This document shows positions 15,218 through 25,700 of a DNA stretch of 64,000 nucleotides, piece after piece. The DNA is from Eubacteriales bacterium. GTDB taxonomy: Bacteria; Bacillota_A; Clostridia; Christensenellales; Aristaeellaceae. Numbering within the stretch: the first letter of the stretch is position 1; the number at the start of each line of letters is the position of its first letter. Made by a program: the position numbers and the translations under genes. Under the pieces are notes generated by a model, which saw nothing but the letters and a program-made list of their open reading frames with translations, made no database searches and was not told where the DNA came from. The DNA lies in NCBI GenBank assembly GCA_029974035.1, contig JARKQG010000042.1, forward strand, positions 62,001 through 126,000, given 5' to 3'.

Positions 15218-17950
15218 ATGGACGAGCGGGCGCGCGGCGCGATCGGCCGCCTGAGGCATCCGGCGCGGGAAGCGCGGGTCAACACCCGCTGGTGGTGGTA
15301 CGGCGGCGCGGTGGAAAAGCGCGAGGTCCGGCGGCAGCTTGAGGCCATGCGGGATGCGGGCATCGGCGGCGTCGAGATTCAGTTTCTCTACCCGCTGGAC
15401 TTTGACGATCCCGCCGCCGGGCAGGTCCACGCGGACTTCTTCTCGCCGGCGTTTTTTGACGTCCTCGATTTCACGCTGTCCTGTGCGAAGGAAATGGACA
15501 TCGACGTAGACCTGACGCTGGGCTCCGGCTGGCCCTTTGGCGGCTCCTTCGTGGAGGACACCATGGCGCCGGATATCCTGGTGCCGCTGAGCCACGATGC
15601 AACCGGCCCCTGCGATTTTTCCTTTGACTACACGGGCGTGCTGCCGGGGGAGATCGAACGGGTTGTGCTCTGTCGCGCGGAGGGCGGCGTGATGGACGCC
15701 GAAAGCGCCCGGGACATCACCGACCGGGTGACGTCCACCTACATCGAAACCTGGCGCTGGGGCAGCAGGCTGGACGTGGCCGTGCCCGAAGGGCCCCACC
15801 GCATCTTCGTATTCGTGGTGCAAAAATACAAGCAGAACGTGGGCAAGCCCGCCCCCAACATGCAGGGACTGGCCATCGACCACTGCCGGAGGGACGTGGC
15901 GGACTTCTACTTCCACACCCTGGGCGACACGCTGATTGAACGCCTGGGGCGAGGGCGGGTCCGATCGTTCTTCTGCGATTCCATTGAACTGGGCGGCTGC
16001 AACTGGACAAAGCCCATGCTGGAGGAATTTCAGCGTCGCCGCGGCTACGATCTCTCGCCCTACCTGCCCGCGCTGTGGGGAGAAATGGGGCCGGTCACGA
16101 AACCCGTGCGCTACGATTATTTCCGGACATTCTCCGAGCTGACGCTGGAGGGTTTTTTTGAGAACTTTGCCGCCTGGTGCGCGAAGTGGGGCGTCACCGC
16201 GCGCACCCAGGCCCACGGCACCTGGGCCGACATCCTCCGGGCCTATGCCAGCGCGGACATCCCGGAGGGGGAAACCTTCGGCCTCCACGACCGGTACCGG
16301 GTCAACACCGTGCACCGGCGCCTGGCGGTGTCGGCCGGGCTCTGCTACGGAAAGCCCGTGGTTTCCAACGAGAGCTTTACGTGGCTCAGGACGCTCCGCT
16401 TTCTGGTGACTCCGGAGATGGTAAAGCGCGCCTTTGACGCCATTGTGACGGACGGCATCCAGATGATCGTCGGCCACGGCTTTTCCTATTCGCCGGAGCG
16501 CGCGGGGCGGCCGGGGTGGAATTTTTACGCCTCGTCGATGCTCAGCCCCAACAACACCTGGTGGCGTTTTTTTCCGGAACTGTCCGCCTACATGCGCCGC
16601 GTCACGTCGCTGATGCGGGGCGGCACGGCGGTCAGCAGCGCGATGGTGTACATCCCCGCGGCGGACATCTGGTCGGACTCGCCGCTGGCGGAGCTGCACA
16701 TGGCGCTGCGGGTGGAGGACTACGTGGGTAAAGAGACCGCCGACCGCCTCCAGCGCGCGGGATATTGGTTTACCTACGTCAACGATGAGGCGCTGACGCG
16801 GCTGGGCACGGTGGAGGAGGGCGCGTTCCGGATTGGCGAGAACCGCTACGGGGCGCTGATCCTCATCCGCTGCACCCGCCTTCCGGTTGAAACGGCCCGG
16901 GCAATCCGGCGGATGAGCGAGGCGGGCGTTCGTGTCGTTTCCTGCGGACCGCTGCCCGGCGAGGGCTGTGGGCTTAGGGACATGGAGGAAAAGCGGCGCG
17001 CCGTCCGGGAGGCGATGGCGGGGGTTTCCGCGACGGTCGCGCCCGATCGGGGCGAAGGACTGATTGCGGCAATGCGGCGCGCGCTGCCGCCCGATCTGGT
17101 GGTCGAGGGCGAAGACGCGGAGGACGTGGGCTTTATCCAGCGCCGCGTGGACGGTCAGGCGGTCTATTTCGTCGCCAACATGGGTGCGAAGGCCCGGCGC
17201 GCATGGCTGAATCTGCCCCGTTGCGACGGCGTCCGGCTCTACGATCCGATGGAAATGCAAGACGCCGCGCCCCTTTCCCTGGCGCATTGCGACGGGCGGA
17301 CGCGCCTTGAGGTGGCGCTGGCGCCCAATCAGTCGCTGGTGCTGGTTGCGGGGGAGGCGGGGCTGCCGCCCCGTCCCGCCGAGGGCTTTCGCGCCGTGCT
17401 GCGGGTGACGGGATGGACGGTATCCGTCGAGGGCGAGCCCGTTGCGAAGGGGCTGACCGACCCGGTTTCCTGGGAGCGGTTTGAAAAGACGCGTTATTTC
17501 AGCGGCGAAGGGCGCTATGAGGCGGCTTTTACGCTGCGCGAGGGCGGCGAATACTGGGTGGAACTGGAGCGCCTTGACTGCTGCTGCGACGTGCTGCTGG
17601 ACGGCCGGCGCGTCTTTTCGCTTTGGAAGGCGCCGCATCGCGCGCCGCTGGGGCATGTAAGCGCCGGCGCGCACAGATTGACCCTCGTCGCCGTCAACAC
17701 CTGGATCAACCATGCCATTGATCCCGGCCGGCGGGAGGCCGAATACCCGGACCCGGTGGATGCGCGCTGGCCGTATTTCACGAACATCATCGGCGATATC
17801 CGCAGGCGCAGGCTGTATTTTTCCCGCGAGCGCGAGGCCGTCGGCCGACCTCAGCCTGCCGGGGTGTCGGGCAGGGTGACGCTCGTCATCCGCGAGGGCG
17901 TGCAGCGGGACGGAACCGGGCGCCGAAGAATGGCCGTAAAGGGCACTTGA
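15218..17950 (+). CDS. Large glycoside hydrolase, GH106-like (alpha-L-rhamnosidase class)
   Basis: This 910-residue cytoplasmic glycosidase has no signal peptide. N-terminal segments NTRWWWYGGAVEK, GIGGVEIQFLYPL and LTLGSGWPFGGSF, the central CYGKPVVSNESFTW with candidate catalytic Glu385, and SSMLSPNNTWWRFFPELSAYM fit GH106-type alpha-L-rhamnosidases and their relatives. The last ~170 residues form a galactose-binding-like beta-sandwich (YFSGEGRYEAAF, DVLLDGRRVF). ATG 15218 is chosen for its spacing from AAGGGG; a GTG at 15209 overlaps the fucosidase stop. Together with the GH29 gene it would strip deoxy-sugars such as fucose and rhamnose from imported oligosaccharides. The exact linkage is uncertain, as many GH106-like proteins are untested. 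Confidence 0.72.
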   Translation: MDERARGAIGRLRHPAREARVNTRWWWYGGAVEKREVRRQLEAMRDAGIGGVEIQFLYPLDFDDPAAGQVHADFFSPAFFDVLDFTLSCAKEMDIDVDLTLGSGWPFGGSFVEDTMAPDILVPLSHDATGPCDFSFDYTGVLPGEIERVVLCRAEGGVMDAESARDITDRVTSTYIETWRWGSRLDVAVPEGPHRIFVFVVQKYKQNVGKPAPNMQGLAIDHCRRDVADFYFHTLGDTLIERLGRGRVRSFFCDSIELGGCNWTKPMLEEFQRRRGYDLSPYLPALWGEMGPVTKPVRYDYFRTFSELTLEGFFENFAAWCAKWGVTARTQAHGTWADILRAYASADIPEGETFGLHDRYRVNTVHRRLAVSAGLCYGKPVVSNESFTWLRTLRFLVTPEMVKRAFDAIVTDGIQMIVGHGFSYSPERAGRPGWNFYASSMLSPNNTWWRFFPELSAYMRRVTSLMRGGTAVSSAMVYIPAADIWSDSPLAELHMALRVEDYVGKETADRLQRAGYWFTYVNDEALTRLGTVEEGAFRIGENRYGALILIRCTRLPVETARAIRRMSEAGVRVVSCGPLPGEGCGLRDMEEKRRAVREAMAGVSATVAPDRGEGLIAAMRRALPPDLVVEGEDAEDVGFIQRRVDGQAVYFVANMGAKARRAWLNLPRCDGVRLYDPMEMQDAAPLSLAHCDGRTRLEVALAPNQSLVLVAGEAGLPPRPAEGFRAVLRVTGWTVSVEGEPVAKGLTDPVSWERFEKTRYFSGEGRYEAAFTLREGGEYWVELERLDCCCDVLLDGRRVFSLWKAPHRAPLGHVSAGAHRLTLVAVNTWINHAIDPGRREAEYPDPVDARWPYFTNIIGDIRRRRLYFSREREAVGRPQPAGVSGRVTLVIREGVQRDGTGRRRMAVKGT

Positions 17951-18054
17951 GATTACAAATGCAAGGGTTGACTGGCAGGAATTCCCATTAAACGCATCAA
18001 TTTCAACCCCAAAAAACGTCAACATGCCCATGTACGAAACCAGATTTTCCTTGC

Positions 18055-18060
18055 TATAAT
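18055..18060 (+). promoter_or_regulatory. Extended -10 promoter element before the TPR-giant protein unit
   Basis: TTGCTATAAT at 18051-18060 provides a consensus -10 with an upstream TGC extension. No good -35 is visible. It is 8 bases before the TPR gene's AGGAGG. The 131-base gap 17951-18081 holds nothing else recognised and no clear terminator for the upstream operon. Confidence 0.5.
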
Positions 18061-18081
18061 CGCATTTAGGAGGGCATGATT

Positions 18082-19674
18082 ATGTCCCGACTTAGCGTAT
18101 GGTTTCGTAAACAGATGGAGGATATCCGTTCCAGCGGCCCCCCCGGAGGGAGGCCCGCGGCGGAGTTGACCCCTGAGGCAAGCTTTCGGAAAAGAGGCTT
18201 GCCAAAGCGGTTTTTGGCGTTGGTGCTGGCGGCGGGGCTGCTGACCACCGTGCTGCTGTCGGATCTGCCCCGGGTGCTTTGGCGGACGGACGGCTATGCT
18301 GAGAGCCCGGAGGAGGCCGGCCGGAATCTGGATAGAATCTATTCGATTCTCGAAGGCTCGCTGGACAACCCGGTCACCTACGACGATTACGCGCAGCTGG
18401 CCTCCATCAGCATTGGCAAGGGCGAATATGAAAAGGCCATGGAAGCGCTGGACAAGTGTCTGGAGCTTGCGGAGGAAGGGGATACCGTTTCCCTCGCCGA
18501 TGTGTGGACCAAAAAGGGTTCGCTCTATGCCCTGGAGGACAAGTATGCCCAGGCGCTGGAAAGCCTGGACAGGGCGCTGGATTTGAACCCCGACGCGCAG
18601 CAGGCGCTGCTGCTCCGCGCGCAGATCTACATTGAACAGGAAAAGTACGCGCCGGCCATTGCCGATCTCGAAGCCTACACGCAGCTGATGCCCGACGATA
18701 TCTCGCCGATTTCCACGCTGGCGCAACTCTATGAGGCCACCGGAAAGTACGAAAAGGCCCGGGAGCGCTATGAGCGGCTCCATGCGCTGGACCCGTCTGA
18801 CGCCGCGCAGGTGCTGAACGGCCTGCGGTGCGCGTTTCTGCTCAAGGATTATCAGGGCGCGCTGGCAGGCCTTGACGAGTACCTGGGCAGTGCGGCCCGC
18901 GCGGAGGCGGCGGAACAGACTGCGGACGGAATTTCCGCCGCGCCTTACGCCGAAGAAGAACCGACCGAAGTCGGCGATTCAACGCCCGCACCCAAAGCGG
19001 CGGTTCCCCCGCAGGCATCCTACGCCCACTACCTTCGGGCGCTGTGCCACATGCAACTGGGCGGCTTTGACCTGGCGGAAGCGGACCTGACGGACGCGCT
19101 CTCGCAGGGCTATGATGAGGCGATGTGCTACGAGCAGTTGACGGCCTGCGATTACGCGCTGGAGAAGCACGAGCTGGTGCTGGAATACGGCGAAAAGCTG
19201 ATCGCTCTGGACAGGGGCGCGGCGGCTCCCGACGTTTTGTACCAGCGAATGGGTGCCTCCGCGATGACGCTGGGGCAGACGGAAAAGGCGTTGGAATACC
19301 TGACGCAGTCCATCTCCCTGAACGGCGAGCTGGCCGGTTCCCATTACTATCGGGGCCTTTGCAATCTGACGCTTGAAAAACACCAGGATGCGATTGACGA
19401 CTTTACCGCATCCATTGAACAGAACTTCCTGGCGCAGTTCTGCTACTATAACCGCGGCGTGTGCTATGTGCGGCTTCTGGATTACGACAGCGCGCTGTCC
19501 GACATGGAAAAGACCCTTACGTCCGGGGACGACGAGGACCTCAAGGAAGCCGCAAAGAAGATCCTGTGGCAGCTTGCCCAGTATTACGAAAGCGCCAGGC
19601 AGCAGGCGTCGGGCGCCGTTGTCAATCCGGCCCCCCAAACCACCCTTCTGCCCGACGCCGGAGTATCCGGCTGA
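18082..19674 (+). CDS. Membrane-anchored tetratricopeptide repeat protein
   Basis: This 530-residue protein has a basic N-terminal tail, a single membrane span (about residues 40-58, FLALVLAAGLLTTVLL), then roughly ten TPR units. Examples are GKGEYEKAMEALDKCLELA, EDKYAQALESLDRALDLNP, TGKYEKARERYERLHALDP and LTLEKHQDAIDDFTASIEQ. The array is broken after the fifth unit by a low-complexity linker (around residues 275-315). It ends in a short Pro-rich tail. With one N-terminal span the TPRs most likely face outward. ATG 18082 has AGGAGG at 18068-18073 with 8-base spacing; ATG 18076 is too close. Only 68 bases and no terminator separate it from the giant adhesin-like gene, so it may be a scaffold or secretion/assembly partner. 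That role is inference. Confidence 0.85.
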   Translation: MSRLSVWFRKQMEDIRSSGPPGGRPAAELTPEASFRKRGLPKRFLALVLAAGLLTTVLLSDLPRVLWRTDGYAESPEEAGRNLDRIYSILEGSLDNPVTYDDYAQLASISIGKGEYEKAMEALDKCLELAEEGDTVSLADVWTKKGSLYALEDKYAQALESLDRALDLNPDAQQALLLRAQIYIEQEKYAPAIADLEAYTQLMPDDISPISTLAQLYEATGKYEKARERYERLHALDPSDAAQVLNGLRCAFLLKDYQGALAGLDEYLGSAARAEAAEQTADGISAAPYAEEEPTEVGDSTPAPKAAVPPQASYAHYLRALCHMQLGGFDLAEADLTDALSQGYDEAMCYEQLTACDYALEKHELVLEYGEKLIALDRGAAAPDVLYQRMGASAMTLGQTEKALEYLTQSISLNGELAGSHYYRGLCNLTLEKHQDAIDDFTASIEQNFLAQFCYYNRGVCYVRLLDYDSALSDMEKTLTSGDDEDLKEAAKKILWQLAQYYESARQQASGAVVNPAPQTTLLPDAGVSG

Positions 19675-19742
19675 AACAACGCATTTTTTGATAAAAGACC
19701 GCCTTCCGCTGGCGGAACCGGCTTGATTTGGAGGAGAGTATT

Positions 19743-22700
19743 ATGCGCCTTCACGGCTTATCCGGACGCAGGGCAAGGAGAAAGCGCCTGTGGAAGAAGA
19801 ACCTTGTTCTGATTTCCTTGGTGTTTGCGCTGATCCTCAGCACGATGGCGGTCATCGCGGAGACGAGCGCCGTGGCATCTGCATCCTCCTTGGAGGCGTT
19901 CGAGGCTCCGCCATCTTTGGATGGTGGGGCCTCGCCTGCGCTTTTGGCGGATTCCGGGGCCCTCGTGACGCTTGATTCCGGATCCGGCGCGTCCGAACCG
20001 ACCGCCGCGCCGGAGGCCGAACAGGAGCCCGAGCCGGCCGCCGCGCCGGAGGCGGAACAGGAGCCCGAACCGCCCGCCGCGCCGGAGGCTGAACAGCAGC
20101 CCGAACCGACCGCCGCGTCGGAGGCCGAACAGGAACCCGAACCGACCGCCGCGCCGGAGGCTGAACAGCAGCCCGAACCGACCGCCGCGCCGGAGGCCGA
20201 ACAGGAGCCCAAACCGACCGCCGCGCCGGAGGCTGAACAGCAGCCCGAGCCGACCGCCACGCCGGAGGCTGAACAGCAGCCCGAACCGACCGCCGCCCCG
20301 GGCATTGAGGCCCAGGCGTACGTCGCCATTCCGGAAGCCGGTCAGAGCAGCGAACCGCAGGGGATGGTGCTGGCGGCGGAGCCTCTCGGCGCCATTGCGG
20401 CCAAGGGCGGCGTTGACACGGCCGGGGCGAAGGACACGGTGGAAGCCTACGCCATCCCGGCGGGCAGCGCCTACATTCGCGAGGCGGCCGGCCTGCTGAC
20501 CTACAAAAACGACGCCACCGCCAACGCCATCCAGAACGCGCTTCAGGATGCGCTGACCACGGCGCGGGATGCCGTCAACAAGACCGCGACCATCGTCGTC
20601 ACCGACGGCACCTACAACGGCGGCGTCAACCTGGACGCCTCCGCGGGTTCGTCGCTGTCCGAACTGCTGCTGTCGATTTTCGGCAGCGCGGACGCGGCCA
20701 AGGGCGTCAAGCTGCAGATTGTCGCGGAGGACGCGCTGAACGAAGCCGGAGAAACCACCGCCAATTCCGCGGGCGGCGCGCAGGTGGACGGCTCCGTCAC
20801 CATCAGCGGCCTGGACGTGGTGCTGGCGGGTCTGTACTTCTCCACCCGGGCGATGGTTTCCGTCAGCGACGCGGACAGCTTCTCCTACTACGGCACCCGG
20901 CTGTCGGACGATGTGGACATCTCGGTTTCGCGCGTCAAGAAAATCATCAAGGTAGACCTGGGCGAGGGCGACGACAAAGCCTCCGTGCGGATCAAGCAGG
21001 CGCCCACCGTGTCCGCCAGTATGACCGTCACCCCCGAGATGGGACAGGACGCCACGGCCATTTTTGAGGCGCTGACCTCGTTCAAGGCCTCCGAAATCAG
21101 TCAGCTGGGCGCCAGCCTGGCCGACGCGGTGCGGTCCTTCCTGGCCACGCTCAATGGTTCCATTTCCGGCATGGTCGTATCCGACAGCCTGACCGTCGAC
21201 ATCGACGGCGGCGCTGGCGAGGATGAGATCGCCGTCAAGCACATCAATTCCACCGACCTGACCATGGCAAGCGGCGACGCCGGCTCCACCTACGGTTTTG
21301 CCATCGACCTTTCCAAGGTCGATACCTCCATCCGCGGCGGCGCGGGCAGCGACGTTCTCGGCGCCACCGGCGGCATGGAACTGACCTACGGCCGCAAGGT
21401 GGTTTCCGCGCTGATGGAGTACGTGGCCGAGGAATTCGACATCGCGGGCAGCAACCTCCGGTTCTTTGGCGGCGACGGCGACGACGTGATCACCGTGGAT
21501 ACCACCGCCGCCTTCCCCTCCTTTCGCGGCGTGACCGTGGACGTGGCCGGCGGTGCCGGGTTTGACCGGCTGCACCTGACCGGTAAGCTGAACGACAGGA
21601 TTGACGCGGCCAGCCGCATCACCGGAAACACCTCCGAACTGACCATCGAGGCGCTGGCGGAAATCACCTTCCTGGGGGATTTGATTGACGGCATTCGCAT
21701 TCCCTTCACCAAGCGGATGGTGGTAAACAGCACCGGCGTGGACGCGTTCACCGACGCGCTCAAAAACAAGAATACCGTCGCCCTCTCCGCCCTGGCGCCG
21801 GGTGCCGCGGCCCAGTCCTTTACCGACTATGTGCTGGACGCCTCCGGCCCGGTGGACTACACCGCAAACCTCGCCATTCCCGGCGGCGGGCTGATGCTGG
21901 CAAACATCGTGGCCGACGGCGGCGAAAGCCTGACGGTGACGAGGCTCGTCGCGCCGGACTTCAACCTCCTGCTCTCCGGCGGTGAGATCACCGTCGGCGG
22001 CGAAGTCAGGGGCAAGAACATCCTGATCAATTCCGTCGTGACCGATATCGCCGAAGCTGCGATTGAGCAGACCATCATCGAGGACGACCTGAACGAGGAA
22101 AACACCGTCGACATCGAAGTGGGCTTTTACAAGGCGAACGGCGCCGCGAAGATCACCGTCGCCCCGTCCGCAAACCTCGTGGCCACCCAGGCCATCGACA
22201 TGCTCGCCAGCCTGACGCTGGACAAGCCCTACCTGCCCACCGGCGACATCTTCAACCCCTTTACCCTCAAACTGGGCGAGGTCAATATTGACATTCGGGG
22301 CGCGCTGGCCGCGGGCGGTTCCATCCGCGCAGACGCGCTGTATTCTTCCACCGTGTCGGCCACCAACGGCCTGCTCAAAGTGGTCATCCCCTTCGGCGTG
22401 GCGGCGATCACCGGCGACACCCAGATCACCGTCGGCGGCGGCGCGCGCCTGAACGCGGGCGCGGGCGTACTGCTTCGCGCGGCTTCCGATACTTCCGCGG
22501 AGGCCGAGGCCACCATGGGCGCGCTCAAGTTCACGCTGGCGCTGGCGGTCGTTCAGGCGGAAACCCACGTGAAGGTGGGGGACACCGCCGCCATCGCCGC
22601 GGGCGGGGCCGTGAAGCTCTCGGCCATGAACGCCGTGCGCGCCGAGGCCGCCGCGCTGGGCAAGAAGCCCAGCATGCTGGCCCTCAAGCCTGCCTCGGGC

Positions 22701-25700
22701 GGGTATATCGCGGGGAGCTTCGTGTTTCAGGACACCAGCGCCACCATCGCGGACCACGCATCGGTTTCCTCCGGCGCGGCGCTCTCGGTCCGGTCCGAAT
22801 CGAGGCTGAATACCGCCACCACCACCGTCTCGATTCCGGCCAGCCAGTCCGACGGAAGCGGCGGGGAATCGTTCCTGCCCACGGACCAGATCCGGCTGAT
22901 GAGCATCGTGCCCTTCGTGGAGACGAAGCTGTTAAAGGTAGAAAAGGCCCCGAACCAGACGGCCTTTGGCAAGCTTCTGTCGGGTGTTACCGGCAGCAAC
23001 TCGCTGGGCAACAAGTTTACCGACGCCACCAAGACGGCTTCCTCCTCGGGCACGCCGTCCAGCACAAAGCAGGTGGTAGGCGCGCTGGCGCTGGCCTACG
23101 CGGGCAATACCAACAGCGCCCTGATCGATACCACCGGCAGTGTGACGGCCGCGGGCGCGCTTGACGTGACCGCGCTGGCCGCCACCGTCAACCAGGTGCG
23201 CGCCGACGGCTCGCTGTACAAAACGCCCATGGCGCAGGCCGAGGACGCCAAGAACTCGGTGGGCGCGGGCGTGGCCATCGCCGTCACAAACCACGACAAC
23301 AGCGCCAGGATCATCGCCGGTTCGATTGCCGCGCGCGGCCTTTCCGTGTCCGCCGTTACCGGCCGGATCGTCTCCTCCTCCATCGCAAAGGCCGGCCACA
23401 TCCCCAAGACCTCCAGCTTTGGCCTGGGCGGCGCGGTCAGCGTGCACGTCGTCATCGGCCGCAACGAGGCGCTGGTGGGCAGCGGCGCCGCCTACAACCT
23501 GACGGGCGGCGCGGTGAACGTCGTCTCCACCGGAAACGGCGCCTTTACCACCGTGGGCGACGCATCGGGAAAGCGCGTCACCCCCAGCCTGAGCTTCGGC
23601 GGCATTACCATTCCGCTCAAGCCCACCACCGGCAGCGAAAAGGACAGCGTGGGCATCGGCGCGGGCATCGCGGTCAGCGTGACCGGCGCGGACTTTATCG
23701 CCAAGGTGGAGGACGGCGTGCGCTTTGGCACTGCCGTTCTGGACGGCGTAAATGTCAAAGCCTCCTTCTCCGGCACCGAGACAATCCACGCCGCCGCGGG
23801 CGCGGCGGGCGGCACGTCCATCGTGCCGGTGCTGGCGCTGGCCGTTTCCGGCGTGTATTCCCAGGCCTACCTGGGGACGCAGTCCGGCGCGCTTTCCGCC
23901 ACGGGCGATGTCGCGATCTCCGCGGCAAACAGCATGAAGCGCAGCGTCGCCGCCGACGCGGCCGCCGCGGGCAGCGGCGTGGGCGTGGGCGCGTCCTTCG
24001 GCATCGCCGTCATCAACGACAGCGCGGAGGCCACGCTGAAGCGCAGCGTCACCGCCGCCAATGTCCTCGTGGACGCCAAGTCCGTCAGCCGCCTGACGAT
24101 GACCATCAAGGCCAGCGCGGTGGGCGCCACGCCGCCCACCAGCACCTCTACCGGGGATGCCGCGTCCGGCAAGACCCAGGAAGACTATGACAAGATGAAG
24201 GACGACGGCTGGCCGCTGGATGACAACGGCGACGACATGCGTTCGCTGTTTAATGAAGGCGAAGCCGATCAGATGGCGGACAAGAACACCCAGGCCGCAG
24301 CGGACCTCGCCGCCGGCGCCAACACCAACAACGTCAACGCCGGTTCGGTGAACCAGCTCTCCCAGGACCGGCCCAGGGCCGAGACCAACGAGGGCAGCAT
24401 TCAGGTGGCCGCCTCGCTGGCGCTGAACATCCTGTCCAACAAATCCCTGGCCACCGTGGGCGGCGGCATCGCCGTCACCGCGACGGACAAGGTGCGCGTG
24501 CGCGCCGTCAACGATACGGACGCCACCATCTCCGCCAACGCCAGCGCGACCAAATCCACCACCGGCGTGGGCGTGGCGGTGGCCATCAACTACGTGCGCT
24601 ACCAGAACAAGGCGAAGATCGGCGCGTCCACCCTCCGCGCAAAGTCGCTCCTCGTGGAAGCGGACATCGTGGAGGCGGACAATAAAAAGACCGTTGAGGA
24701 GATCCTGACCAAGCTGCTCACCTACTTCGCCACCACCGAGGGCACGGAATTCCTGATGGATGCGCTGCTGGCGGTGGAGGGGCAGGCCAGCCTGGATGCG
24801 CTGCTCGCCGCCAACGGCCTCTACGGCGCGGATTACGCGGCGCTGACCGCGACTGAGAAGGAATCCCTCCGGAAGCTCATCATCCAGCAGTTGACCGAAC
24901 AGCTGACGAGCGGTCAGCGGGGTGATGCCGCGGGGGCGCTGCTCTCCGGGCTGATCGAGTCCACCGTCAAGGACTTCTTCGATACGCTGACCGACCCCGA
25001 CTTTATCCTGAATATGGTGCTGGGCGCGCCCGACGCCTCCATCGGCAACCTGTTCAGCCAACTGGCGCTCAAGGGCAAGGTGGCGGCGGCCGCCATCCAG
25101 GAGGCCATCGTGCTGTCGCTGGCCCAGAAGTTCGGCAATCCCGGCGAGTTGGACGGCATCGGTTGCCTGATCTCCACCTCCGCCATCTCCGGCGTCGGCG
25201 CGGCCAACGTGGGCGTGGCGGGCTCGGCCGCCATCGCGGTGGTGGACGGGGAGACCGAAGCCCTGATCGAATCCAGAACCGGGTATGTGGACGGCGACAT
25301 TGCGGTGACCGAGGACGCGGCGATCCGCGCGCGCGCCGCGCAGAAGGTGTATACCACCGCCACCGCCTCCGCCGACAAAAACGGCAAGCCCGTCAAAAAC
25401 AAGGACGACAGTTCCGGTACCTCCGTGGGCGTGGGCGCGTCGGCGGCGATCTCCATCGTCGACGTGGATGCCATCGCCTCGCTGGGCAGCTATCGCAGGC
25501 TTTCGGCCGGGACCCTCGCCATCCTCTCCGAGGCGCGAAACGACATTGACTCCGTCACCATCGCGGGCGCCGACCCCATCGCCCGCAGGGAAGCGGTAAA
25601 GGTCACCCCCCCGGGCATCGGCCAGGAGGTCTCCCAGCCCGCCGCCAACAACACCACCACCAAGGACATTTCGGTGGACGCCGCGGTGGCGCTGGCGGTC

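Noticed and set aside
19995..20303. Possible CRISPR or minisatellite array
   Set aside because: Units are contiguous 36-bp in-frame coding repeats with no spacers.
20961..21580. Classification of the giant protein as a type I-secreted RTX toxin
   Set aside because: The motifs are few and N-terminal, a signal peptide is present, and no C-terminal secretion signal, acyltransferase or type I transporter gene is nearby.
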